In this document: piece after piece, positions 12,141 through 23,775 of the stretch
Layout: the number at the start of each line of letters is the position of its first letter
How positions within the stretch are numbered: the first letter of the stretch is position 1
Assembly: GCA_007922195.1 (NCBI GenBank)
Contig: ML681992.1
Location: forward strand, 41,069,221 to 41,133,220
DNA from: Podocnemis expansa
Taxonomy: Eukaryota > Chordata > Testudines > Podocnemididae
Direction of reading: 5' to 3'
DNA length: 64,000 nt
The notes under the pieces: model-generated
Database searches by the model: none
What the model was told of the DNA's origin: nothing
What the model saw: only the letters and a program-made list of their open reading frames with translations
Translations under genes and position numbers: made by a program

Positions 12141-13888
12141 CAGTGCGGGTCTTGTGATAGTCCAACATCAATATAGCATTTGCCTGAACTCTATTTAATT
12201 CTAAAAGTCTTGTCTTCCTGATGAGCCAAACATTTTTTTGTTGTTGAAAACACAGGGTCAAATACTGCACAGTGCTATGTGGACCCATAGTGGGGAGGGA
12301 ACAAAGGTAGGGGAGAAGGAAGAGTAATTTTCCCTACCTCTATGAAAGTAATAGGACTTGGTCTTAATTAGGCAGCAGAGGGAATGCTGGGAAGGGAGAC
12401 CCACTACCAAACTAGCTGGTACATCATGCTGAAGCCATGGTGTTGCCAACTTTTGTAATTTTGTCACAAATCTCACAATATTTTTTAAAGCACTGGCTTC
12501 TGGAATCTTGTGATTAAATAAAAATCTCAACTTTCATTAAAAAAAATTATATTTCTAGCCTTCAAAGTTTCAGGGAAAAGCATGAAAACCTGAACCCTAA
12601 AGACTCAAACACCAGAAACCAAATAGAATCCAATCTCATGATCCAAGGGGGTCTTATTCATAATTTGTGTACATTTGAAATTAACTAACAATTGGAAGGC
12701 AGTTCTCAGGCCTGGCTGAATGCACTACAAGGGCTAGTAAGTGTGAAGGAGAGAGCAGCTTGTTTGGGTAAGGGGCATATACTATTCTTTTTCAGAAAAG
12801 AGCAAGCTGGGACGAACAGCACAACCTATGGCCCTGATCTGCACTGTCATACCCAGCAACTTTAGGGTTTGATCCTTCAGGGTGCAGAGCACTCTGGTCC
12901 CAAAAGGCATTGTAAATACTCAGATACTTAAACATGCGCTTAAAAGCTTTTTTGGATTGGGCTAGACTGCTCAGCATTTTGCAGGATTACTCTGTTTTGC
13001 TGGATTAATTGAACCATTAGCACTATTCTGTTCCCTCATAACCAACTATAAACTCAGTGCAGTTCAGGATGATTCAGCATGAACTACTTTCCCTGTGGAG
13101 TCAGTAGTTCAGTTCACCTCTTCCTTCCCAACCTGTGATTGGTGTGCCCAAGACAGCTTTGGAGCTATAGGGCAAGACAGTGAAGGAGAGGCACAAAACT
13201 GGCATGGAAATAGGGTTTCCGCACATGGGGTTGATGACAAACCCTATTATATGTCATTAACAAATCAACTGCCCAGCAAAATGCATCTCTCATGCACCCT
13301 TTGAAAATGCTTACTGAACTTCCAGTTAGTCATTGGTGATTAATAACTCAAAGTGAAATAACGGGTAACTTTAAAATGACTGATCTCTTACCAATAAATC
13401 AGACATTGCTTGACTAAACAGCAACCAAGTGACTTGGGAACTAGTTGTAACTGAGTAGTTAGAAAACATGTAATCTCTGGTAGGCTTGTAAAGTTGCCAT
13501 TTCTTTCTAGGATTTCTATAGTTAAAAATAGTATTTTGTTGCTATTCTTTATTCACTGTATGCATGTTGAAAAGATAATTATTTTTGACTGCTAGCAGGG
13601 TCTAAAAGCATCAACCTCCTTATTTTTCTCTTACATACAGAATTACCTTGATAATTACAAAAAGGTTTAATTTACATATTAGTTTTGCTGGCATATTTGT
13701 ACCATAAAGCATTATGAGCATATAATCTCTAGAGGGGAAATAAGTTTTGGCAAAATATTTGGTAAACTGTTTGGAGCAAAAGCTATCTTTTTGTTCTGTC
13801 TGGGCAGCACCTAGCACGACTAAGTTTTCTAGAGCTATTGCCATATAAATAATCAATAATAATAAATAATCAGCGTAGTTTTCCATAC
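12111..13888 (-). other. Complete intron of the contactin gene (1778 bp, phase 1)
   Basis: Bounded by donor GTATGG at 13888-13883 and the acceptor just above 12110. It is AT-rich and I recognise no mobile element in it. It is unusually short compared with the other two introns in the window, each of which is at least 11.9 kb and runs off the window edge. A minus-strand open frame at 13620-13886 is only intron sequence lying next to the donor and resembles no protein. Confidence 0.85.
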
Positions 13889-14016
13889 CTTTAACAAATA
13901 CTGATGCTACAGTTTCTGCAGAACCAAATACATTTTCTCCTTGGCATAAGTAACTTCCTTCATCTGATTTGGAAGCATTCAGGATTTGTAGGCTCCCATC
14001 TGGAAGAACAGTTACC
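13889..14016 (-). CDS. CNTN5: Contactin exon: C-terminal half of an Ig domain (probably Ig5 of CNTN5)
   Basis: This 128 bp internal exon lies on the minus strand. It has an acceptor ending TTTTCAG just above 14016 and a donor GTATGG at 13888-13883. Its single open frame starts after one base (a phase-2 intron before it), runs 42 codons and ends with one base (a phase-1 intron after it). The peptide contains [12 protein letters not shown] and then SDEGSYLC, the usual D-x-G-x-Y-x-C signature around the second cysteine of an I-set Ig domain, followed by GENVFGSAE and a final beta strand. Contactins are GPI-anchored neuronal adhesion proteins with six Ig and four fibronectin III domains, and this piece fits the end of Ig5. 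I assign CNTN5 from memory of the family; CNTN3, CNTN4 and CNTN6 differ clearly at these positions. The phase-1 junction joins perfectly to the exon at 11935-12110. No search was run. Confidence 0.88.
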
Positions 14017-15287
14017 CTGAAAATTATAAAAAATGTTTATATCCTGTAATAGCATATACCTGTTATCTCAAGCACACGCAAATTCTGTAATGTTATCTTT
14101 AAGGCTAATAAACATGATTAAGGATTGCTGCCACCATTTCCAGAGATGAGGAGGAGGATCGATGAATCCGCTTTCTCAGGAAAAGCTGCAATAAACCCAT
14201 TTTCCTCCCTTTATCCCCTTACCTCAGAAAAGGTTTAGGGAAGAATCAGTGGATTACTTTGCTTTAAACACCCAGTGATGACAAATTTGTATTTTTGCAA
14301 AAAAGTGATTTTGGCTTTAAAATTTGGCTACTACATTATGGTTGAGTGATATTTCACTATTAAACATGAGCTATCCCACCTTAAAGATCAAATATAAGAA
14401 TTATGAAGAGTAAAAAGTAGATGACAGGAAAAGAACATAAAAATAATTGTAAATAGCTAAAATATGATTTGTAGCACTTGCTACACACAGTGTAGGACAG
14501 GGGAATAAATGATCTTCTGGTCACCTTTTTTCTCCTGGAGCATAGTGTGGTGCTAATTCTACAATCTCCACCAGCAACTTCATTGAAGTGATTTGGACTC
14601 AGGAGAAACTACAGCTAAATCATGACTTGTCTAAACATCATTGTGCAGGCAGTTAAAATTTACCCTTTTCTAAACTTTGCTAGAGAGAGAAACTTGGCTG
14701 TTGCAAAGGCTGTTGCCACTTTTAATAATCCAAAATTTAAAATTATGTTCTCCTTTCATGGCCTCCTATTGAAGTTTTATTACCTTTTTTTTTTTATTTT
14801 TTTTTTTAACACAAAACTTCTTGGGTTAGATTTACCCATGCAACATGAGGCCAGTAAAAGATCTATGCATCACTTCAGTCAGAATAGGAGGACATTAGTT
14901 GGAACTCACTGGTGTATCACTATTGCACTGCTCTTTCTGCATTTCAGAGAATTTCACTCATTGTGGATTCTTATTATAGAAAACCCTCACACTCCCCTCC
15001 ACCTGAAGCCAAGGAGTATCTGCACTAATGCAATTTAGCTCTGTTTGTCATGAAAGAGGGAAATGTATATTCAGAGGACACTCCTTCCTGTTTCATAGTC
15101 CTATAGATATTTAAGAACATTTGCAGGTGCTCTGTGGGATTCTTCCCGTTTGGAAGGGGCAAGAGGGAGCAAATTATTCCTCCACCACAAACAGCATGAA
15201 CATTATTTCAGACAAAGCCTACAATAACCAACACTGCTTTGTTTTCCATGCTATGGACATTCAAGGAGTAATTACAAGTGTGGGGAT
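14017..15287 (-). other. Contactin intron upstream of the Ig5 exon
   Basis: The acceptor of the Ig5 exon sits at the low end. A T-rich tract at 14786-14808 is the only simple-sequence feature. A 138-codon plus-strand frame at 14622-15038 spans this T tract, has a low-complexity FFFFIFFF middle and resembles no protein. Confidence 0.55.
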
Positions 15288-15738
15288 ATGTTCCCCCTAA
15301 GCTGCGTGGCCGCACAGCTCCCTGCCGCTGGGGACTTTGCCTGCCATGAAAGAGCCCCTACCCAGTTGGAAGATGCTGTCATCCAGCCAGCTGAGAGCTC
15401 CTCTGGAGCTGGGAGTTATTAAAGCTCCCACCCAAAGAAGCTCTCTCCATCAGTGCTTCTCTGGCTGGAGCAGCCCTGGCTTGGACATGCACAGCCAGGT
15501 AAAAATGTAGGGGGGGGTTGAGTCAGCTGGGGGGAGAGGGCTAGGGTAGGAGAAGGGGATCTAGCTGGCTCGGGGGGGACACTTACTGGGAGAGCTGCGG
15601 GTGTGCAGGATCTGGCTTGCGGGGGTGTATGCATGCAGGATCAGGCTCACGTGTGTGCAGGATCTGGTCCACTGGGGGGCAGCCTGAGCAGCCAGCAACT
15701 TGAGTTGCTTAGCTGCCTCAGGGGCTTAGAGGGAACAT
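15288..15738. mobile_element. GC-rich DNA element with short inverted termini
   Basis: The left end ATGTTCCCCCTAAGCTG and the right end GGGGCTTAGAGGGAACAT are inverted copies with one or two mismatches. The 451 bp interior is GC-rich, unlike its surroundings, and non-coding, with GGGGGG tracts and repeats of the type TGTGCAGGATCTGG (three related copies between about 15600 and 15670). A related family with these termini is, to my memory, common in turtle genomes. Flanks read GGAT on both sides (left ..GGGGAT, right TGGAT), too short to call a duplication safely. Confidence 0.6.
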
Positions 15739-18689
15739 TGGATAGCAACCTCCATAAGTCCTATCAGGTTCATTAGCTCTGTAGAAGCTAACCCTGTTTT
15801 TTTTTTTTTAATTAGTCCTTTATGGTTGTGAAGAAACCTTTCAAATACCAACAAAGTGCAAAGTGATGTTATACTGAATCTTCTGCATACGGAGAGATTG
15901 AAACAATAGCGGCAGGAGGGGCATGAATCCCTCTCGTCCATTCATCTCACTAGGATATTAATGCAGAAGACTGTCTCTGGGGGCAATGTCATTAAAAACA
16001 TATTTTATAGGAAGGGGGTGAAGTGGGGAAAAATCTCTTTACATTTCTGGAGGCATAAAAATCAGAAATCAATGAGAGTTGCAGAGTGTCAAAGAGACAA
16101 AGTGCTTCTGAAATAACACATTGCCCATTAGCTCTCCTTTTGTTCTTATCTACTTATTTGAGCACAACCACCCCAAGAAGAAAGTTACCCAGAGAACAAG
16201 GAGCTATGGCTCTCTCCTGGTAAACAGGTCTTACCCTTTCTCCTATGCAGTCCGTAAAGGGGAAAAAAACCCATTTTAGCAAAGACAAGCCTGGATGGAA
16301 AGCTGAACAGTAATTTGGAGCAATTAACTTAAAGCATAACCCTCCGTAATGTTTAGAAACTAAATTATCAAGGCAACTCTATAGGGCTCCATCTGAAAAA
16401 AATGTGCTGTATGGCACTGATCAGGAAAAATACTGCCCTGTTGTTATGTATCCTTAACAAGATTTATCAGAGAGGAAAAGCAGAGTCTCATTTTAACGAA
16501 AAATTTACTACTATTTATTCCAAATATTAAATTGGCTACCACTCTCAGCAATGCAATATAACAGCATAATAGTTTCCAGAAGAAAGAAGGGGCAATGAAA
16601 GGTCAGGCCAGATCTGTACATTATCCATTGCAAATGATGACAGCATGGTGACAATATTTTCCATCTTGCTTTAGACAAATAAATCACTGTTATCAGAGAG
16701 ATAGGATTTATTTAATTTTGGCATTGTGAAAACAACAAAAAACATGATCTCATTAGACAAAAACTACTTAACCTATTTGAATTTTCTTAAAATTTAATCA
16801 GACAAGTACGTACACCTGAGATTTTGTTAAAAAACATCACTACCTTCAAAGAATAATCTATTTTAGGAACTGACAGTGATTTAAAACAAAGTCCTTCTTC
16901 TTTGCAGTGAGCAGCCCATTGTATTTTCCCTTTCAGGATTGTCTATGATCAATGTAGTTAGACTGCCATATTATTAGTTTAACAGAACAGTTTGCAAAAT
17001 GGTGATATTTTTCACCAGTACAGCGTCAGCTCCAAGTAAATGAAAGACTACATCAGCAACATCCATAAGTTATAGAAGTTTATACATGTAAGTATTAAGA
17101 TGAAACAGTTTTTTTGTGCAAGAGATTTTGGGCAGGGGGAGCTAGACTTTAAAAAGATCATTCAATGAATCTTATGCACTATTCTAGCTGTACTTTTAGT
17201 CAGCTCACAGCTCCTGTGACATAAAAGCAAAAGGAGACTTGAGAACTTAAAGTGCTTGCAAGCAGGTACAATGAATGGAAGAGTTAATAAACATATTACT
17301 TTTAGTTCTTGAATCTGGGTCGATAAGAGAACGATAGCTCGATTAGAAACTGAAATCATTTACTTATCCACAGACCTGGACTGGCAGTGGTACTGCAACA
17401 CAGGCTTTCATGTAGACTTCTCCACCATGCCCTGTTTGTACGAGCCTTAGAGCTACATTAATTAACACATTTTATCTGAAAAAACAAAAATTCCAGTGTA
17501 GACCTACAGGGTGTTGGACTAGATGACCTCATGTACATTTGAAATGGCGATGTGGATGGTGCAGTAGCTAATGGTGTAGTAGCACTTGACTAACTGGAAG
17601 ATCGAGCTTCTCCTTACCACTCATGTTCTCACTGGGGCTGGAAGCCTCACCATGAACATTTGTGTCTATGTATCTCAAGAGAGCGCCTTCCTGCTTAGAC
17701 AGAAAAGCTTGCTTTGGTTTCTTTCTTTTTCTGAATGCTACCCCAGAGGGACATTTTCTTCTTTCACTCATGACTGCTGTTCTGTGCCACTGATAGTGGC
17801 TCTCGACAATCAGTTGAAAGGGACAAATAAGCAGGCTGGTAGCAGGGCCTGAGTGAGGAAGATAGAATCTTAAGGGCCTAACTGGGTCCTACAACTTCAG
17901 TTAACTGCCTGTTCTCCTCAAGTGGGTTCAGGGAAAGCAGCAGGAAACACAAAGCTCGCTGAGAAGTGGATGTTAATCAGTCCAGGCCCTTGGGGGTACT
18001 AAAGAAGTACATAAGAGTCTCCTCATCCTCTTTCTCCCTGAAGCTCCTGCTGCTTTCTGGTATTCCCTCACCTTCTCTCCTGCCTGCCTGTTATGTCTCA
18101 TCCTTCTTCCAACACAGCACTCCACCATCTCTGTGCATCTGGAGCAGAGAGAATACACATGTGCCAGCAGCAGGCATAATTTTTTGGACTCTGGGTCCTA
18201 CCCCCCCTTCCAGTCTGGGACCTAAGGCAGCTGCCTCAGTTTGCCTTATGGTAAGGCCAGTCCTGCCCTCTTCTAGAAAAATGTTCAGTTCCACTGGTCT
18301 ATTGGGTTCCAGCATTCATTATTTGATCAATGGAAATTTGCCTTTACTATAGCACCAGGAGACTCACTCCTGAAGACTGAGACAATGAAATAGTTGGCAA
18401 GGAACTCCTGGTGATAAAAAAATGCCTTTTCAGAATGGTCTTATTACATAGAAAGAGCTCCTCACTTGGTCCAAATGTTCACTGATCACAAAAACCTGTA
18501 GTATCTATTTAAAATGAAAGCCATAAACTAACGGAAACTTCAATGCGCCTTATTTTTCTCACAATTCAATTTCGTTATCATCAACATTATCATAACCTTC
18601 CTCTCTAGCATGGGGTGTGGCTTACCTATCAGTGAGTTCTTTGTATCTTAAAGTCCTTAAATCATGATTTGAGGCAGTAAGTTACTCAG
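15739..18689. other. Intronic sequence, only scraps of repeats
   Basis: A T run at 15798-15810 and a short CR1-like 3' scrap at about 17508-17530 (GGTGTTGGACTAGATGACC) are the only recognisable parts. Open frames at 17568-18352 overlap one another on both strands and match nothing I know. Confidence 0.45.
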
Positions 18690-18800
18690 TCATTGGTTAG
18701 AGGCTTATTGCTGAATTGCACAAGTGAGATTTTGTGCATTGTGTAAGAGGTCAAACTAGATGATCATACTGGTCCCTTCTGACCTATAAGTCTCTTGCCT
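18690..18800 (+). mobile_element. CR1 LINE, 3' end fragment
   Basis: Contains AGAGGTCAAACTAGATGATC followed by GGTCCCTTCTGACC, the standard 3' untranslated end of sauropsid CR1 copies, in plus orientation. It has no coding part. Confidence 0.7.
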
Positions 18801-19049
18801 CAGATCCAAACATGGCAGAGTGGGCACAATGTCCTGAAGATATGGTACCACAACTAAGATCCAGTCATGAACCAACCTCCATTCTCAAACCGTATGGCTT
18901 GTGGTCTCCTCCAACCTCTCCTCCCCCGCACCTGACTCCAGGAAGCCATTGTATTAGAATTTATCACAGAATTGCCAGAGTCCAACAATTTTAAAACAAT
19001 GTTAACAGTGGTGAACCACTTTGCCAAAATGACTCCCTTTCATCCCTTT

Positions 19050-19725
19050 CACTGGTCTTCCTTTCACTGAAGAGATAGCCTATCTTTGGATTCTCCACAC
19101 AGTCCACTTCCAGAACACATCATCTTTGATCAGGGATCACAGCTCAGTTGTGGTGCAAAACCCTGCACCTACTGGGAGAACACACTGCTTACCATCACCA
19201 GTTCAACAGCCAGATGAAAAGGGCCAACTAGATCCCTGAGCAGTATCTGATCTGAGCTCATCACCAGGACAATTGGTACTCTTTCCTTCCTTACACAAAA
19301 TTTGCCTACAACAATGCAGACCATGTGTTTATTGGGAGAGCCCCATTTTTACCAAAAATGGGTACCACCCCTGATTCCACCCAACAATCACCTGCACCCT
19401 CACTCAACCCAGTCACTTCAGACCTAGTGCAGTGGATTTGTTTTGCCCAGCAAGAAGTGAAGAAATGACTAGAAAAAGCAAAGGTAGACTATATATCTCA
19501 GACATAACATTATCAACAGCAAGGCCCCACCTATCCAATAGGAGAAAAAGTCTGGTGCTCCACCAAACACCTGACACACAGCCAGGACTGCTCATAAGCT
19601 GGACTTTCTGTTCTATGGCCCTTTCAAGATCCTAAAACCAGTTAATCCAGTCCCCTTTATACTCCAACTATCGCAATCCCTATAGATCCCCCCAATGTTT
19701 TATGTCTCTCTTGAAGCTCTACACA
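19050..19725 (+). mobile_element. Ty3/gypsy LTR retrotransposon remnant: end of pol (integrase)
   Basis: Plus-strand translation, across several frame breaks, shows the order expected for a vertebrate gypsy integrase: an 'I-x-DQGSQ' catalytic-core segment near 19115-19140, then 'QDNW'-like and 'FAYNNA'-like segments near 19270-19320, 'GYHP'-like at about 19355-19375, and the C-terminal chromatin-facing part with YPIGEKVW and STKHL near 19530-19565, followed by 'GPF-IL' and 'SPL-L-L' segments. It is heavily interrupted and certainly dead. The short motifs in quotes are described as families of residues; only the pieces named directly are read from the sequence. Confidence 0.65.
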
Positions 19726-20104
19726 GAAACTGTTTCCGTCACAGGACCAGCCTCCAACAGAGGACTCTAGTCCTACAATCTGATTGGCAGAATGCTGGGG
19801 TTCCTGGTTCATTCACAGTTGGTATATAAATCCAGAATAAGAACAGGAGATTGTCTATGAATCTGAGATCCCCCGTCCCCCACCTTGGCTTGACTTCCTG
19901 GAATCCCAAACCAGCTTGACTTCTGGCATCGAACTTGTAGTTCTGATCTCCATTTTGTGTCCTGCTTGATATCCTGGTTCGGCCTGGTTCTGGTTACTCA
20001 TTCACAGTTCTGCTGACAAGTATGTCTTCTGCTTTTGATCTCCTGGCCTGCTGACTCTTGACTCCCATCCTGTGATGTGGACTCATCTCTGACTGCTAGT
20101 CTGG
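19726..20104 (+). mobile_element. Probable 3' LTR of the gypsy remnant
   Basis: It lies directly downstream of the integrase end. It contains a TATA-like TATATAAATC (19822-19831) and long pyrimidine/GACT-rich stretches with repeated CCTGGC and TTGACT words, similar in style to turtle gypsy LTRs. No matching 5' LTR is in the window, and its ends are not precise. Confidence 0.45.
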
Positions 20105-20393
20105 CTGCCAACAACCCTTCCATGATACTTCTTTCTTGAAGTGTGGTCTCAGATGTGGACCTGTATTCCAGTAGCAGGCACACCAGTGTCAAATACAGAG
20201 GTAAAATATCTCTTTACTCCTACTCAAGATTCCCATGTTTATGTATCTAAGAATTACATTAGCCCTTTTTTTCCGTGTTTTGCCTACTGAGCATGCATGT
20301 CCTGATGACGATCCACCATGACTCCCAAATCTTTTACAGTCAGTACTTTCCAGGATGGAGCCCCCTAACTGTATGTATGGTCTACGTTCTTTG

Positions 20394-20762
20394 CAGAATA
20401 AATAAAAAAGAAGTCCTGTGCTATCCTGATAGGAAGATCCTCTCTTCAAAATGACAAATTCTAGAGGGGTGGCTGTGTTAGTCTAGCACAGCAAAACAAA
20501 CAAGAAGTCCTGTGGCACTAACAAATCATGTGACTGATAAAATGGGATTTTATCCACGAAAGGTCATGTGACAATACATATTTTAGTCTTTTAAGGTACT
20601 TACAGAACTTACAGAATGGTTCCCCTCTCTTCAAAGCGTCTGACGAAGTGGGATTTTCTCCCACAAAAGCTCATGCAGAAAATAAATTTGTTAATATTTA
20701 AGTGCCACAGGACTCCCTGTTTGTTTGTTTTACTGAACTAGGCTAACACAGCTGCCCCTTTG
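20394..20762. mobile_element. PLE tail pair inserted in a CR1, with 8 bp target duplication
   Basis: GTTCTTTG at 20386-20393 recurs at 20763-20770, inside otherwise continuous CR1. The insert starts with 67 bp not of typical PLE sequence (20394-20460), then a minus-strand PLE tail (CTAGAGGGGTGGCTGTGTTA, 20461 onward) and a plus-strand tail from about 20625 (GCGTCTGACGAAGTGGG) to CAGCTGCCCCTTTG at about 20760. The two 3' ends face outward. Confidence 0.85.
20419..20610. repeat. Left arm of a 192 bp inverted repeat (partner 23776-23968)
   Basis: Reverse-complementing 23968-23776 gives this sequence with about five mismatches over roughly 192 bp (about 97 percent by eye). The match covers the minus-strand PLE tail plus 42 bp beyond it (CTATCCTGATAGGAAGATCC onward). 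The arms are 3.2 kb apart and enclose the nested CR1/PLE cluster. Confidence 0.9.
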
Positions 20763-21420
20763 GTTCTTTGTAGATGCATACATTTAGCCATATAAAAACA
20801 TATTGCTTGCCTGACCCCAATTTACCAAGAGTCCTAGATCACTGTATCATTGGCCTGTCTTCTTCATTATTTATTACTTCACCCAGTTTTGTGTCACCTG
20901 CAAACTTTATCAATGGTGATTGAATGTCTTCCTCCAGGTCATTAAGAAAATTTATAAATAGCATTAGGCCAAGAACCAATATTTGCAGGGACTGCTCTAG
21001 AATTAGACCTATTTGATAATGATTCCTGGTTTACAGTTATATTTTGAGACATATTAGTTATTCAATTTTTAATTTATTTAAAGTGTGTAATGTTAATTTT
21101 ATAGCTTTCTAACTTTTTTTAATGGAAATGTCATGCTGTACCAAGTCAAATACCTTACAGCAGTCTAAGTATATTATATTAACACGATTACATTAATCAA
21201 CCGAACTTGTAATCTCATAAAACACTGACATCATGTTAATCTGATAGGATCTATTTTACATAAACCCACGTTGATTGGCATTAAGTGTATCACCCTCCTT
21301 CAATTCTTTATTAATTGACTTCAAGATCAGAGCATCATTATCTTGCCAAGGACTGATTTCAAATTGACAAGCCTAACCCATTTAACCTTTTAGTCTTGGC
21401 CTATCCCTGCTTCAAAACCC

Positions 21421-21859
21421 CTTTCATATTGCACATACATTCTAGGGTTTATAGTTTTTGGAGTTATCCAGACACAAAACCACAAAGACTTGAGAAGACT
21501 GTAGTTTATCATAGCAAAAGTTTGTTTCCCTGAGAGAAATATTGGACCAACCAAAATGAACTCCTATCATGGTTAAATCTATTGAGTACTTTCATCACTA
21601 TTTGTATAGTAGGAAGTTTATGATCAGGATAGAATATGTTTCTCTGCAATGGTTCTTTCAATTCAGTAATTCTGAGGGACAGTTTCCTAGATGACTTGAC
21701 AAACCACCGTGATGTGATTTGGACTGGCCATAAACAAGTAATGCTGATGCTCATTCCAGCTGGCCTAGTTGGGATGTTAATTGGAAACACTGTGCCAAGC
21801 AGGAAAGTAAAGGAATGAGTGTGTCTCTTCCTCAAATTCCCTGAGGTGCCTATAATCCT
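21421..21859. other. Unassigned segment between opposed CR1 copies
   Basis: 439 bp between the minus-strand and the plus-strand CR1 fragments. A 108-codon minus-strand frame (21509-21835) and a 60-codon plus-strand frame overlap here; neither resembles a known protein. Confidence 0.4.
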
Positions 21860-23620
21860 GGATTTTATGAACCATTAGGATATTGATAGATGATAAAATA
21901 GAAAATTTCATAATGCTGCTATGTTAATGCATGGTTCACTCACACCTTGAATACTGTAGTTCTGGTCATCTCATCACAAAAAGAAGAGAGATTAGAACTG
22001 CAAAAGGTACAGAGAAGGACAACAAAAATTATTAGGGATATGGAACAGCTATCATATAAGGAAAGCTTAGCAAGCCTGGGACTAAAAAGCCAAGCCCTAA
22101 AATATAACCACATTTGTTGTTATCCCTCAGACAGAGACAGACATCTTTAGGGATCTCTATCAAGCTTTCTTAAAACTACAGTACTTGCTTGGGGAAGTAA
22201 AGAAACAGATTGACAGAGCCAGATGGGTACCCTGCAGTCAACTACTGCAGGAAAGGCCTGAAAAATAAACAATAGAACACCACTGGTCACCACATACAAC
22301 CCTCAAGTCAGACCTCTACAACAGATCACTAAGGACCTCCAGCCTATTTTAAAAGATGACCCCTCACTCTCGCTAGCCTTGGGAGACAGACCTTTCCTCA
22401 CCTACAGACAGCCCCCGAAGCTTAAACAGATGCTCACCAGCAGCTACAGACTTAACAACAGAAACATTAAAGCTGGCACATATCCCTGCAACAAACCACG
22501 CTGCCTACTTTGTCCAATATCTGCACAAAAGACACCATCATAGGACCTAATCAAACCAGCTACTCCATCAAAGGATCATTCACCTGCTCATCCACTAATG
22601 TGATTTATGCCATCATGGGCCAGAAATGCCCCCACACCTTATACATTGGACAAAGAGGACAGTCCCTACGCAGAAGAATAAATGGGCACAAAACTGACAT
22701 CAGAAATCACAACACAAAAGAAAAACCAAAACCAAAACCAAAAACAGTTGCTGAGCACTTCCATCTTCCTAATCACTCCATTGATGATTTGTTAATGATG
22801 GTCCTCAGGAAAATCACTGGGACATCAAGACGAGAGACACAGCTGCAACTGAACTAATATGCAAATTAGATTGTGTGAAAGCAAGACAATCATGACTATG
22901 GCTTCTTTTGCCATTACAACAGGTAATTTGATGCCACCCTCCTCTATATGCTGTTTCCCAGCGTTTGAATCTTATCTATTACTCTGATTTGCTGTTACTG
23001 TATGACCTGATCCCATGTCTTACATTCCTTTGCATTTATTTTCATCCCATTCTGTAAGCTCCCCCATCTTCATAGCATCTGATGAAGTGGGCTTTTCTCC
23101 CATGAAAGCTCATGCAGTAAATAAATCCGTTAGTCTTTAAATGCCACAAGACTCCTTGTTGGTGGTTTTTTTTGTTTTGTTTTGTTTTTTTTTTTTGCTT
23201 TACTAGACTAACACAGCTGCCCCTTTGGAACTCAGTTTAGTAAAGTGATACTAAAAGAGGGAATATGAAAGAGGTCTATAAAATCATGAATGATGTGGGA
23301 AAATTAAATAGGAAAGTATTATTTACTTCTTCACCTAACATAAGAAGCAGGAGTCACTTAATTAAATTAATAAGTAGCAAATTAAAACAAACATAAGGAA
23401 CTACTTCTTCACACAACACACAGTTAACCTGTGGAACTCATAGCAAGGTGATGTTGTGAATGCTAGCAATGTAAGAGCATGATATAATTTCATGGAGGAT
23501 ATGTGCACCATGGCTACCAGCCAAGATGGTCAAGGCCATGCTCTAGGTGTCCCTAAACCTCAGACTCCCAGAAGCTGGGGCTGAAAAACAGAGAATGGAT
23601 CACTTGCTAATTGTTTTGTT
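21860..23620 (+). mobile_element. CR1 LINE, 3' part, plus strand, interrupted by a PLE
   Basis: 21925-22082 encodes the end of the CR1 reverse transcriptase ('H-LEYCSSGH', then LQKVQRRTTKIIRDME). After the PLE, 23227-23620 continues as the CR1 3' untranslated region (GAGGTCTATAAAATCATGAA, GTGGAACTCATAGCAAGG, AGAGCATGATATAATTTCATGG). The 5' half is missing and the frame is broken. Confidence 0.8.
22083..23227 (+). mobile_element. Penelope-like retroelement, 5'-truncated, with GIY-YIG endonuclease remnant
   Basis: It is inserted in the plus-strand CR1. Upstream coding traces (22120-22500) include a reverse-transcriptase C-terminal and linker part. A 115-codon open frame at 22510-22857 covers the endonuclease: STNVIYAIMG, CPHTLYIGQRGQSLRRRI (the GIY-YIG core, here VIY and YIG), NGHKTDIRNH, and VAEHFHLPNHSIDDL, which is the usual PLE downstream block. 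Then come GATGAAGTGGGCTTTTCTCCC, the AATAAATCCGTTAGTC tail (23070-23150), a T-rich run at 23167-23196 and the end at CAGCTGCCCCTTTGGAACT. A G(G/A)GACT/GGAACT direct repeat at the edges is possible but short. Confidence 0.88.
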
Positions 23621-23775
23621 CCATTCATTGTCTCTGAAGCATCAGAAAACAGATGGATCATTAGTTTGATTCAGAATAGTCATTCCTGTGTTTTTATCCC
23701 CTGAAACAATGGATATATGGTTGCAGGAATGCACCCCACAACCATTAGAAACTTCCTGATGACAAAAACAAAACA

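Larger units (their letters stand above)
20105..21420 (-). mobile_element. CR1 LINE fragment, minus strand, interrupted by a PLE pair
   Basis: 20140-20393 and 20763-21420 carry complementary CR1 text: TCTTTTACAGTCAGTACTTTCC in the first part and TTTTGTGTCACCTGCAAACTTTATCA in the second, matching the 'T-SDDTKLG' part of the CR1 reverse transcriptase read on the minus strand. The two parts join cleanly once the 20394-20762 insertion is removed. Several stops make it inactive. Confidence 0.75.

Noticed and set aside
13620..13886. 88-codon minus-strand frame directly next to the contactin donor site
   Set aside because: It is intron sequence; the exon's own frame does not continue into it past the donor, and no Ig features are present.
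14622..15038. 138-codon plus-strand frame
   Set aside because: Runs through a T-rich tract (FFFFIFFF), is antisense to the contactin gene and resembles no protein.
21509..21835. 108-codon minus-strand frame between CR1 copies
   Set aside because: No similarity to CR1 or any host protein; an overlapping frame exists on the other strand.
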